The position numbers were made by a program, and so were the translations under genes. DNA of 64,000 nt from CAVQCA01 sp963710815 (GTDB lineage Bacteria > Pseudomonadota > Gammaproteobacteria > UBA9214): NCBI GenBank assembly GCA_963710815.1, contig CAVQCA010000039.1:1-64000 (forward strand), read 5' to 3'. Below the pieces are notes generated by a model that saw only the letters and a list, made by a program, of their open reading frames with translations, had not been told where the DNA came from and ran no database searches. Below are positions 16,339-24,821 of the stretch, piece after piece; position 1 is the first letter of the stretch, and every line of letters starts with the position of its first letter.

Positions 16339-17492
16339 TGCCCAGGTTCGCCCGCCGGATGACGCGCATCCAGCCCTTCCATGTGATGGCGCTGCTGGCG
16401 CGGGCACGGGAGCTGGAAGCCGGCGGGCGCTCGATCATTCACATGGAGATCGGCGAGCCGGACTTCGTGACGCCGTCGCCGGTGATCGAGGCCGGTATCC
16501 GGGCGCTGCGTGAAGGGCGGACGCATTACACCCCGGCGGTGGGTCTCACGGCCCTGCGGCATCGTCTGTCCGGCTTCTACCGCGAGCGTTACGGCATCGA
16601 CGTCGGGGCGGAGCGCATCATTATCACCCCCGGCGCCTCGGCCGCGCTGCAGCTGGTGCTCTCGGTGCTGGTCGATCCGGGTGACCGGGTATTGATGGCC
16701 GACCCCGGCTACCCGTGCAACCGTAATTTCGTGCATCTGCTGAACGGTATCCCGGTTGGTCTGCCGGTTGATGCCGACACGAACTACCAGCCCGATGCCG
16801 CGACTGTTCGCGCCGCATGGACCGGGCCGGTGGCCGCGTTGCTGGTCGCCTCGCCCTCCAATCCGACCGGGACGCTCTTGACCGAAGCCGACATCCGCGC
16901 GCTCTTTGCGGTGACGCAGTCACAAGGTGGTCGTCTGGTGGTGGACGAGATCTATCATGGCCTGACCTACGACGAACCGGCGGCCACTGCGCTTGCCGTC
17001 TCCGCAGACATCTTCGTCATCAACAGTTTTTCCAAGTACTTCGGCATGACGGGCTGGCGCCTGGGCTGGCTGGTGGCGCCCGGTGAGTATGTCGGCGAGC
17101 TCGACAAGCTGGCGCAGAACCTGTTTCTCGCGGCGCCGACGCTCGCCCAGTATGCGGCCCTCTCCGCCTTCGATCCCGAAAACATCGCCATCCTCGAGGC
17201 GCGCCGCCGCGAATTCCGCGCGCGGCGCGACTATCTCCTGCCCGCGTTGCGCGGTCTCGGTTTCGGGATTGCCGGCACGCCGGAAGGCGCCTTCTACCTC
17301 TATGCCGACTGCAGCCGCTTCACCGACGACAGCTACCGATTCTCGACGCAGCTGCTGGAAGAGACCGGCGTGGCGATCACCCCGGGCATCGATTTCGGCA
17401 CCCACCTGCCCGAGCGGCATGTGCGCTTCGCTTATACCACCTCGCTGGAAAACCTGCAGGAAGGCGTGCACCGCCTGAAAGCCTATCTGTGA
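16335..17492 (+). CDS. Class I/II PLP-dependent aminotransferase
   Basis: A 385-residue fold-type I aminotransferase: IIHMEIGEPDFVTPSPVIEA, HYTPAVGLTALRHRLSGFYR, ITPGASAALQLVLSVLVDPG, LLVASPSNPTGTLL, VVDEIYHGLTYD, NSFSKYFGMTGWRLGWLVAP (PLP-binding Lys in SFSK) and VRFAYTTSLENLQEG. Substrate is probably an aspartate/aromatic or branched-chain type amino acid, not resolvable here. ATGA overlap with the cbbY stop indicates coupled translation; a second ATG at 16338 is possible. Repeat A2 follows the gene. Confidence 0.85.
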   Translation: MMPRFARRMTRIQPFHVMALLARARELEAGGRSIIHMEIGEPDFVTPSPVIEAGIRALREGRTHYTPAVGLTALRHRLSGFYRERYGIDVGAERIIITPGASAALQLVLSVLVDPGDRVLMADPGYPCNRNFVHLLNGIPVGLPVDADTNYQPDAATVRAAWTGPVAALLVASPSNPTGTLLTEADIRALFAVTQSQGGRLVVDEIYHGLTYDEPAATALAVSADIFVINSFSKYFGMTGWRLGWLVAPGEYVGELDKLAQNLFLAAPTLAQYAALSAFDPENIAILEARRREFRARRDYLLPALRGLGFGIAGTPEGAFYLYADCSRFTDDSYRFSTQLLEETGVAITPGIDFGTHLPERHVRFAYTTSLENLQEGVHRLKAYL

Positions 17493-17517
17493 ACCTGGAT
17501 CGCGGAGGCGTGATTAA

Positions 17518-17689
17518 CGACGTATTCAACGCAAAGACGCAAAGAACGCAAAGAAAATATCAATTTAAAAAACAATCAGAGAAAGTTGCGCCGTTTACAG
17601 GTAAGCAGGAACAAAGCGAATCCCTCATGAATTGCTTTTTTTACACCAAAAATCCTTTGCGTTCCTTGCGTCTTTGCGTTGAATCAGTG
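17518..17689. repeat. Family A element A2 (expanded loop)
   Basis: The left arm CAACGCAAAGACGCAAAG lies near 17528-17550 and the right arm CTTTGCGTTCCTTGCGTC near 17657-17683. The spacer is about 105 bases, longer than in other copies, and the outer ends are not recognisable. It lies between the convergent aminotransferase and cysZ genes. Confidence 0.65.
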
Positions 17690-17694
17690 TGTGG

Positions 17695-18441
17695 TCACGT
17701 TTCCCCTTGACCACGTTGCTTGAATTCCCTGACCCACATCGCGGTGGCGCCGGCGACCGAGGCGGGCATGGCGAGGAAGTTCACCACCGGGATCAGGGTC
17801 ATCAGCAAGGAGGCACCGCCGAATCCCAGACTCAGCAGCCGACGTCCACGCAGCCGTCGGCGCTGATCCGCGAAATGCAGGCGGTGATTGGCCATCGGAT
17901 AATCCGCGTATTCGATGGCCAGCATCCAGGCACTGAACAACGCCCACAGGAAGGGGGCGGCCAGGTTTACCGGCGGAATCAGGAACAGCAGGCCGAGCGG
18001 TACGGCGCGCAGGGCGAAGTAGAGCAGTTTGCGCAATTCCGAGTACAGGCTGGGCAGGATGTCCTTGATCAACTCCTGCCAGCCGCCGGCGTCCTGCATG
18101 GTTCTGCCGTCCAGGTGGCGTTCAACGGCCTCGGCCAGCAGGCCGTTGAAGGGCGCGGCGATCAGATTGGTGAGCAGGCTGAAGGTATAGAAGACCAGCA
18201 GCACCCCGGTCAGTGCGAACAGCGGCCATAGCAGGTAACGCAACCAGTCGAGCCAGGACGGCAGCCAGCCCAGCAGCCAGGCCAGCAGGACGTCCAGCCA
18301 GTGGATGCCGGTCAGGATGGCGGCGGTGAAGATCACCACACTGATGAGCAGCGGCATGGCCACGTAGCGGCGCAATCCCGGCAGGCGCAGCAGGCGCAGG
18401 CCCTCCCTGATATAGCCGACACCCTTGATTGCATCTTTCAT
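17695..18441 (-). CDS. cysZ: CysZ-type sulfate transporter (EI24 family)
   Basis: A 248-residue membrane protein: MKDAIKGVGYIREGLRLLRL, several hydrophobic segments, FYTFSLLTNLIAAPFNGLLA, LLFLIPPVNLAAPFLWALFS, AIEYADYPMANHRLHFADQR and a final membrane segment. These match CysZ, a sulfate permease feeding cysteine synthesis. GAGG lies 8 bases before the ATG. Element A3 begins 11 bases upstream of the start codon, so the Shine-Dalgarno lies in the few bases between element and gene. Confidence 0.85.
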   Translation of the reverse strand: MKDAIKGVGYIREGLRLLRLPGLRRYVAMPLLISVVIFTAAILTGIHWLDVLLAWLLGWLPSWLDWLRYLLWPLFALTGVLLVFYTFSLLTNLIAAPFNGLLAEAVERHLDGRTMQDAGGWQELIKDILPSLYSELRKLLYFALRAVPLGLLFLIPPVNLAAPFLWALFSAWMLAIEYADYPMANHRLHFADQRRRLRGRRLLSLGFGGASLLMTLIPVVNFLAMPASVAGATAMWVREFKQRGQGET

Positions 18442-18452
18442 AAGCTACCTCG

Positions 18453-18580
18453 TGTACGTCCATGAAGATTCAAACCCAACGCAAAGACGCAAAGGACGCA
18501 AAGTAGTTCAATAGTTTTGATAATAAGTTTCTTCGCGAGCTTTGCGTCTTTGCGTTGAAATAGCTCGTTATGGATGAACG
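18453..18580. repeat. Family A MITE-like element A3
   Basis: The element is 128 bp, the same length as A1 and A6. Ends are TGTACGTCCATGAA and a right end containing TTATGGATGAACG. Internal arms are AACGCAAAGACGCAAAGG and GAGCTTTGCGTCTTTGCG. Flanking octamers CTACCTCG (18445-18452) and CTACCGTG (18581-18588) agree at 6 of 8 positions. The right end encodes the last residues and stop codon of the FGGY kinase gene. Confidence 0.72.
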
Positions 18581-19863
18581 CTACCGTGTTCTTGCACGCC
18601 GCGACGGGCGAGCAGGGCCGCGCCGTAGGCAGCATCCTGGTGTTCGGCAACGTCGACCGGGATACCAAGCAACGCTTCCCGTATGGCGCGCCAGGCGGCG
18701 TTGGCCGCGCCACCGCCGACGCTGTGGACCCGCAACGGGTAGGGTGCGCCGAGTTCCTCGAGCAGACGGTAGCCGCGCCGCTCGATGGCGGCCATGCCTT
18801 CCAGCATGCCCTGGAAAAACACGGCATCGTCCGCCGGGCGCGGTTCGAGTCGCGGTGGCAGCGCGGGATTGTACTCCGGAAAGCGCTCGCCCGGGACACT
18901 CAGCGGATAATAGTCCAGGCCGGTGGGCACGTCGGGCTGCACACGGGCCGAGAGCCGTTCGATTTCCGCGGGAGAGAAGTAGCGGCGCAGCACGGCACCG
19001 CCGCTGTTCGATGCCCCGCCCGCCAGCCAGTGATCCCCCAGTCGGTGGCTGTAGACGCCGAAGCGTGGGGCGTATACCGGGTGCTCCGTGCACACCTTCA
19101 GCACCAGGGTGCTGCCGAGCGAGGTGACGGCCTCACCGGATCCCGCGCCCGTCGCGATGAACCCGGCCGTGCTGTCGGTGGTTCCGCTGACGATGCGGGT
19201 CACGGCGGGGAAGCCCCAGCGTCGGCGCCAGGTGGGCTCAAGCGTCCCGATCGGCCTGCCTGCCGGGACCACCTTGGGCAGCAGGGCTGCGGGGATGTCG
19301 AGCTGCCGCAGCCACGCCGGCCAGCGGCGCGCCACGGCATCGTAGCCCAGCTTCAGGGCATTGTTCTCGTCGCAGACACCGTAGCGTCCGGCCAGTCGGC
19401 CCGCCAGCCAGTCGGCCTGGTGCAGCGCATGGCTGGCTCCGCGGGTCAACCCCGAGGTGTGCAGGTGGCACAGCTTGGCCAGGCTCGAGGTCGGTCCGTG
19501 GGCGGCGCTCTCTGCCGGGGCGAGGGCGGCGATTGCGCGCGCCGCCTCAAGGGAGCGCGCATCGTGGTACATCAGCGCCGGGGCGAGGGGGTGGCCGGTG
19601 GCGTCGCAACAGAGCAGCGTGGCCGAGGTGCCGTCCACGGCAATGGCCGCGACTCCGCCGAGCGGCAGCATCGCAGCCAGCCGGTCGAGGACCTCACAGA
19701 GCGCCGTCCACCAGAGCTCCGGGTCCTGTTCGAATCCGCCGCCGACCTGAGCGGGTGCGGGCAGGGGTACGGCAGCCTCTGCCAGGACGCGCGCCGCCTG
19801 GTCGATGAGGCAGCCGCGGCCGCCCGAGGTGCCGATATCGATGCCGAGGTACTGGCCATCCAT
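18568..19863 (-). CDS. FGGY-family carbohydrate kinase (ribulokinase/xylulokinase-like)
   Basis: A 431-residue sugar kinase: YLGIDIGTSGGRGCLID (phosphate-1 loop), AAIAVDGTSATLLCCDATGH, ALMYHDARSLEAA, NALKLGYDAVARRWPAWL, VSGTTDSTAGFIATGAGSGE and GGGAANAAWRAIREALLGIP (C-terminal ATP site). It phosphorylates a ketopentose with ATP. The short form resembles the cyanobacterial/plant D-ribulose kinase group more than classical XylB (about 490 residues), but this is not certain. With cbbY nearby, a role in recovering pentoses for the Calvin cycle is plausible. Both start and stop codons fall inside the ends of family A elements (A4 and A3), and no clear Shine-Dalgarno precedes the ATG. Confidence 0.82.
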   Translation of the reverse strand: MDGQYLGIDIGTSGGRGCLIDQAARVLAEAAVPLPAPAQVGGGFEQDPELWWTALCEVLDRLAAMLPLGGVAAIAVDGTSATLLCCDATGHPLAPALMYHDARSLEAARAIAALAPAESAAHGPTSSLAKLCHLHTSGLTRGASHALHQADWLAGRLAGRYGVCDENNALKLGYDAVARRWPAWLRQLDIPAALLPKVVPAGRPIGTLEPTWRRRWGFPAVTRIVSGTTDSTAGFIATGAGSGEAVTSLGSTLVLKVCTEHPVYAPRFGVYSHRLGDHWLAGGASNSGGAVLRRYFSPAEIERLSARVQPDVPTGLDYYPLSVPGERFPEYNPALPPRLEPRPADDAVFFQGMLEGMAAIERRGYRLLEELGAPYPLRVHSVGGGAANAAWRAIREALLGIPVDVAEHQDAAYGAALLARRGVQEHGSVHP

Positions 19864-19982
19864 AGTGAATTCAAATCAACGCAAAGACGCGAAGAACGCA
19901 AAGGAATTTATTTGTTTTTTGCAAAAGCACTTCTTTGCGTTCTTCGCGTCTTTGCGTTGAAAACGGTGTTCGGAGATGAGCG
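19853..19982. repeat. Family A element A4
   Basis: About 130 bp. The left end TGGCCATCCATAGTGAA is a decayed TGTCCGTCCATAAAGAA. Arms are TCAACGCAAAGACGCGAAGA and TTCTTCGCGTCTTTGCGTTG, complementary at almost every position, followed by AAAACGGTGTT as in A6. No flanking direct repeat is recognisable. Its left end overlaps the FGGY kinase start codon (19861-19863). Confidence 0.68.
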
Positions 19983-20016
19983 CGAAACAGAGGTCGTGAA
20001 ATAAACTGCTTGCCGG

Positions 20017-20406
20017 CTAGTCGAGTTCCACCCGGTGCTGCGGCTTCCAGTCGGGCTGGCGGTGCTCCACGACCACGTCGGTATATATGCCGCCGCGGAC
20101 ATTGAATTCGGCGCGCAGGCGGATGTACCGCGGTTCGCAGGTGGACACCAGATCGTTGAGGATGCGGTTGGTGACATCTTCGTGGAAGGCACCCTCGTCA
20201 CGGAAGGACCAGACGTAGAGCTTGAGCGACTTCAGTTCCACGCACAGCAGATCGGGCACGTATTCCAGTGTCAGGGTGGCGAAATCCGGCTGCCCGGTTT
20301 TCGGGCACAGGCAGGTGAATTCGGGAATGCGGATCCGGATGGTGTAATCGCGGTCCGGATGGGGGTTGGGGAAGGTCTCCAGTGCTTTGCTTGGTGCGGT
20401 TGGCAT
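20017..20406 (-). CDS. queF: NADPH-dependent 7-cyano-7-deazaguanine reductase
   Basis: A 129-residue single-domain (type I) QueF: ALETFPNPHPDRDYTIRIRI, PEFTCLCPKTGQPDFATLTL with the catalytic Cys in the TCLCP block and the Asp in QPDFA, then LKLYVWSFRDEGAFHEDVTN and AEFNVRGGIYTDVVVEH. It reduces preQ0 to preQ1 in queuosine synthesis, the base that GluQ later glutamylates. The ATG at 20406 gives the normal N-terminus; the open frame upstream is not conserved-looking. Confidence 0.92.
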   Translation of the reverse strand: MPTAPSKALETFPNPHPDRDYTIRIRIPEFTCLCPKTGQPDFATLTLEYVPDLLCVELKSLKLYVWSFRDEGAFHEDVTNRILNDLVSTCEPRYIRLRAEFNVRGGIYTDVVVEHRQPDWKPQHRVELD

Positions 20407-20543
20407 GGGTGCACAATATAAGCCGGGTTGGACCCCGTCAACTTGCGATTCCCCGGATGGAAAACACAAGATGATGGGTTCGCAGGCCGTGGGGCAACAT
20501 TAATGTTGTATCCGGGTTCCCAAATCCTGTATCTTTCGCGCTC

Positions 20544-23500
20544 ATGCAGCTGACCAAGATCAAGCTCGCCGGCTTCAAGTCCTTCGTGGATCCGACGACG
20601 ATCTACCTCCCCAGCAACCTGGTCGGCATCGTCGGTCCGAACGGTTGCGGGAAATCCAATATCATCGATGCCGTGCGCTGGGTCATGGGCGAGACCTCGG
20701 CCAAGTACCTGCGCGGCGATTCCATGGCCGATGTCATCTTCAACGGGTCCACGGCGCGCAAACCGGTGGGGCATGCCAGCATCGAGCTGGTATTCGACAA
20801 CAGTGACGGAAGTGTCGGCGGCCAGTACGCCGGTTACAGTGAAATCGCCCTCCGCCGTCAGGTTTCCCGCGACGGCACTTCCGCCTATTTCCTGAATGGC
20901 GTTCGCTGCCGGCGTCGCGACATTACCGATATATTCCTCGGCACCGGCCTGGGCCCGCGCAGTTACTCGATTATCGAACAGGGCACGATCTCCCGTCTCA
21001 TCGAGGCCAGACCCGAAGACCTGCGCGCCTTCCTCGAGGAGGCGGCCGGTATTTCCAAGTACAAGGAGCGCAGGCGGGAGACCGAGAACCGTATCCGCCA
21101 TACCCGGGAGAACCTGGACCGTCTGAACGATCTGGTCGAGGAGATCGAGAAGCAGCTCGAAAAGCTGAAACGCCAGTCGCGCGCCGCCGAACGTTTCAAG
21201 GAACTCAAGGAAGAGGAGCGCCAGGTCAAGGCGGAACTGCTCGCCCTGCGCTACGGCGACCTGCACGAGAAGAGCACCGGGCGGGAACGCCGGATCCGTG
21301 AAGTCGAACTGGAAATGGAGGCGGAACTCGCCGCCCAGCGTGCCATCGAGGCGGAACTGGAACGCTCGCGCGCCGGCCAGACCATGGCGAATGAGAGCTT
21401 CAACAGCGTTCAGGGCCACTACTACCAGCTGGGCGCAGACGTGGCCCGCATCGAGCAGGCCATCAAGCACGGCAAGGAATCCCGACAGCAGCAGCAGCAG
21501 GAGCTGGCTCGCGCCGAGCATACACTGGGTGAAATCGGCGAACATATCGAGCGCGACGTCAGTCGGCTCGAGGAACTGGCCCGGGAAATCGCCCGGATAG
21601 AGCCGGGGCTGGCCGAGGCGCGCCGGAACAGCGAGGAGAGCGCCGGGCGTCTGCAGGAGGCCGAACAGGCGATGCGCGCCTGGCAGGCGGAATGGGATGA
21701 ATACAACCGGCGTGCCGCCGAACGTTCACAATCCGTCCAGGTCGAGCGCACGCGCATCGATCACCTCGAACGGCAGCTGCAGCAGCTCGAGGGCCGCCTG
21801 CAGCGCCTGCAGCAGGAGCAGCAGACCCTCGACAGCGCCACGCTCGACGAGGAGGTCGAACAACTGGTCGGCGCGGCGCAGGAGCAGGAGGCACTGGCTA
21901 CCGAGAAACAGTCACAGCTGTTCGCGGCCAGCCGGCGCATCGTGGATATCCGCGACGGCATCGGGCATCACGAACAGGAAGTCGCGGCGCTGCAGACCGC
22001 CCACCATGATCTGCGCGGGAGGCTGTCCTCCCTGGAAACACTGCAGCAGGCCGCCCTCGGACAGCGTTCCGGGCTGGTCTCCGGCTGGCTGGAGTCCCGG
22101 GGTCTGATGGAAGCACCGCGCCTCGCACAGGAAATCGAGGTCGAGGCGGGCTGGGAGCAGGCGGTCGAGACCGTCCTGGGTTTTTACCTCGAGGCGGTGT
22201 GCGTCGACGGACTGGAGAATGCCGGGGACCTGCTCGCCGGACTCGATCACGGCGCCATCGCCCTGTTCGATACCCGGGCGGTGGGCGAGGCGGGACACAC
22301 CGGCGACATGCCGGCGTCGCTCGCCGCCAGGGTGCGTTCACCCTGGTCGATGGCTGCGCTGCTGCACGGGGTGTATGCCGCGGAAACACTCGGCGAGGCG
22401 CTGGCCCGGAAGGATACCCTGGCCGCCCACGAGTCCATCGTGACCCGCGACGGCATCTGGCTCGGACGGAGCTGGCTGCGCGTCGCGCGCGACGTCGACG
22501 AGAAGGCCGGTGTGCTGCAGCGGGAGCGGGAAATTACACAGCTCCGGGAAGAGGTCAGCGGACAGGCCGATCGCATCGATTCCCTGCGCAACGCCATGGG
22601 CGAGGCACGCGCCGCGCTGGTGGCGGCCGAGGCTGAACGCGAGGCCCTGCAGGAGGAGTTCAACCAGGCCCATCGGCGCGCCAGCGACCTGCAGGCCGGG
22701 CTGGTCGCGTGCCAGTCCCGTATCGAACATCACCGCACCCGCAGTCACGATGTCGGCAAGGAGGCCGAGGAGTTACACGGCCAGAAGAGCGGCGGGCAGG
22801 AGGAACATGCGGCTGCCCGGGATCGCCTGCAGGAGGCGATGGCGGCCATCGAAGTCCTGGGGGTGGAACGCGCGGAGCGACTCGGGCGGCAGCAGGCGCT
22901 GGGCGATGCGCTGGATGCGGCGCGGGAGCAGGCCCGTCGCGCCCAGCAGTCCGTGCACGAATTTGCCCTGCAGGCCGAATCCGTGCGCACGGGCAGGGCG
23001 GCGATCGAGGAGAATCTGGCGCGCATGCGCGCCCAGTGCGCGCAGCTCGCAGGCCGGCGCGATGAACTCACCGGCGCACTTTCCCACGGTGATGCCCCGA
23101 TCGTGGAGCTCGAGACGGAACTGGAGCTGATGCTGAGCCGCCGCCGGGACGTGGAAAACGATCTGGCCACGGCGCGCCGGCAGCTGGAGGACGTCGAGCA
23201 TCGGCTGCGGGAACTCGATCAGGAACGGGTCCGCAAGGAACGCGGTGTCGGCAGCCTGCGCGAACAGGTGGAGCAGGACCGTATGGCCTGGCAGGAGATC
23301 AAGGTGCGCAGCGATACCCTGCTTGAGCAGATCACGGAGGCGGGTTTCGATTACCCGGCGTTGTGCGAATCGATCGACCCCCAGGCGAACGTCGAGGCCT
23401 GGGAGGCGCGGGCCGGGGAGCTGGAACAGCGCATCCAGCGATTGGGGCCGATCAACCTGGCGGCGATCGAGGAGTACGAAGAGGAATCCAAACGCAAGGT

Positions 23501-24056
23501 ATACCTGGACGCGCAGCATGCGGACCTGACCGAGGCGCTGCAGACGCTGGAGAACGCCATCGCCAGGATCGACAGGGAGACGCGCGCACGTTTCAAGGAC
23601 ACCTTCGACAAGGTCGACGCCGGGTTCCGGGCGCGTTTCCCGCGCCTGTTCGGCGGCGGCCAGGCCTACCTGGAGCTGACCGGCGAGGACCTGCTGGATA
23701 CCGGCGTCACGGTGATGGCGCGTCCCCCGGGCAAACGCAACAGCACTATCCACCTGCTCTCCGGCGGGGAGAAGGCGCTGACCGCGATCGCCATGGTGTT
23801 CTCCATCTTCGAGCTCAATCCGTCGCCGTTCTGCATGCTCGACGAGGTGGACGCCCCGCTCGATGACGCCAATGTCGGCCGCTATTGCGACATGGTGCGG
23901 GAAATGTCCAGCCGTGTGCAGTTCATCTTCATCACGCACAACAAGGTCACCATGGAGATGGCAAGGCAACTGACCGGCGTTACCATGCACGAGCCCGGGG
24001 TCTCCCGCCTGGTGACGGTGGACATCGATGATGCGGTCAAGATGGCGGCAATGTAG
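20544..24056 (+). CDS. smc: Chromosome segregation ATPase SMC
   Basis: The 1170-residue protein has the full SMC layout. The N-terminal head holds GIVGPNGCGKSNIIDAVRWV (Walker A). Two long coiled coils (about 170-500 and 660-1000) flank a hinge near 510-650 (RSGLVSGWLESRGLMEAPRL). The C-terminal head has TIHLLSGGEKALTAIAMVFS (signature) and PFCMLDEVDAPLDDAN (Walker B). With ScpA and ScpB (38.6-40.3 kb) it forms the condensin that compacts and separates chromosomes, so this lineage uses SMC-ScpAB rather than MukBEF. zipA and ligA follow on the same strand, a common gammaproteobacterial order. The upstream spacer contains AACATTAATGTT, a 12-bp palindrome of unknown role. Confidence 0.96.
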   Translation: MQLTKIKLAGFKSFVDPTTIYLPSNLVGIVGPNGCGKSNIIDAVRWVMGETSAKYLRGDSMADVIFNGSTARKPVGHASIELVFDNSDGSVGGQYAGYSEIALRRQVSRDGTSAYFLNGVRCRRRDITDIFLGTGLGPRSYSIIEQGTISRLIEARPEDLRAFLEEAAGISKYKERRRETENRIRHTRENLDRLNDLVEEIEKQLEKLKRQSRAAERFKELKEEERQVKAELLALRYGDLHEKSTGRERRIREVELEMEAELAAQRAIEAELERSRAGQTMANESFNSVQGHYYQLGADVARIEQAIKHGKESRQQQQQELARAEHTLGEIGEHIERDVSRLEELAREIARIEPGLAEARRNSEESAGRLQEAEQAMRAWQAEWDEYNRRAAERSQSVQVERTRIDHLERQLQQLEGRLQRLQQEQQTLDSATLDEEVEQLVGAAQEQEALATEKQSQLFAASRRIVDIRDGIGHHEQEVAALQTAHHDLRGRLSSLETLQQAALGQRSGLVSGWLESRGLMEAPRLAQEIEVEAGWEQAVETVLGFYLEAVCVDGLENAGDLLAGLDHGAIALFDTRAVGEAGHTGDMPASLAARVRSPWSMAALLHGVYAAETLGEALARKDTLAAHESIVTRDGIWLGRSWLRVARDVDEKAGVLQREREITQLREEVSGQADRIDSLRNAMGEARAALVAAEAEREALQEEFNQAHRRASDLQAGLVACQSRIEHHRTRSHDVGKEAEELHGQKSGGQEEHAAARDRLQEAMAAIEVLGVERAERLGRQQALGDALDAAREQARRAQQSVHEFALQAESVRTGRAAIEENLARMRAQCAQLAGRRDELTGALSHGDAPIVELETELELMLSRRRDVENDLATARRQLEDVEHRLRELDQERVRKERGVGSLREQVEQDRMAWQEIKVRSDTLLEQITEAGFDYPALCESIDPQANVEAWEARAGELEQRIQRLGPINLAAIEEYEEESKRKVYLDAQHADLTEALQTLENAIARIDRETRARFKDTFDKVDAGFRARFPRLFGGGQAYLELTGEDLLDTGVTVMARPPGKRNSTIHLLSGGEKALTAIAMVFSIFELNPSPFCMLDEVDAPLDDANVGRYCDMVREMSSRVQFIFITHNKVTMEMARQLTGVTMHEPGVSRLVTVDIDDAVKMAAM

Positions 24057-24104
24057 GTGGATATTCGCTATCATTACCATGGTTTGACAGCCGGACCCTG
24101 ATCC

Positions 24105-24821
24105 ATGAACACAATGCGCTGGGTGATATTGCTAATCGGGATAGTCATACTCGCGGGTATCTATGTCTTCAGCATCTGGCAGGAACGGCGGCGTACGGCG
24201 CGGGATGCCATGCAGACGAAGGGCAGGAGCGAGCGGGTCCACGTCGATGTGTTATTCGATGATTACCCCGGCAATGAGGCAATCGATGCCGAGCTGGAAA
24301 ATCTCGACAAGCTGATAGCCGAAGATGCCGAAACAGGAGGCCACCCCGAGGCGGCACCGGCACCTTCGGCGACCTACATACAGCCCGACAAGGTGGTGAC
24401 CCTGTTCGTGCTGGCGCCGGGCGGTGTGCCCTTTCCCGGATCTTTCATCGACGATGCCATGAGCGAGGCGCGGCTGGAATACGGGGACATGCAGATCTTC
24501 CACCGTCACGAGACATATAACGACGGCAGACGCACGCTGTTCTCAGTAGCCAATATCGTGGAGCCGGGCACCTTCGACCCGGATGCCATGGAGAACTTCT
24601 CCACGCCGGGCCTGATCCTGTTCCTCACGCTGCCCGGTCCCTTCGATGCCGTGCGGGCCTTCGACGCCATGGTTGAAGCGGCGCGTTCGCTGGCCAACAG
24701 TCTCAAGGGCACCGTCTGTGACGCCACCCGCAGCGTGCTCACCAACCAGACCATCGGTCATATGCGCGAAGACATCATCGACTTCCAGCTGAGACAGCGC
24801 GTCGCCCGAACGGCGTCATGA
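24105..24821 (+). CDS. zipA: Cell division protein ZipA
   Basis: A 238-residue bitopic inner-membrane protein. The N-terminal anchor is WVILLIGIVILAGIYVFSIW, followed by a charged/Pro-Ala linker. The C-terminal FtsZ-binding domain (about residues 95-235) has VTLFVLAPGGVPFPGSFIDD, FSVANIVEPGTFDPDAMENF and PGLILFLTLPGPFDAVRAFD. It tethers FtsZ to the membrane at the division site. The linker is short compared with E. coli ZipA (328 residues). It overlaps the ligA start by four bases (ATGA). Confidence 0.92.
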   Translation: MNTMRWVILLIGIVILAGIYVFSIWQERRRTARDAMQTKGRSERVHVDVLFDDYPGNEAIDAELENLDKLIAEDAETGGHPEAAPAPSATYIQPDKVVTLFVLAPGGVPFPGSFIDDAMSEARLEYGDMQIFHRHETYNDGRRTLFSVANIVEPGTFDPDAMENFSTPGLILFLTLPGPFDAVRAFDAMVEAARSLANSLKGTVCDATRSVLTNQTIGHMREDIIDFQLRQRVARTAS

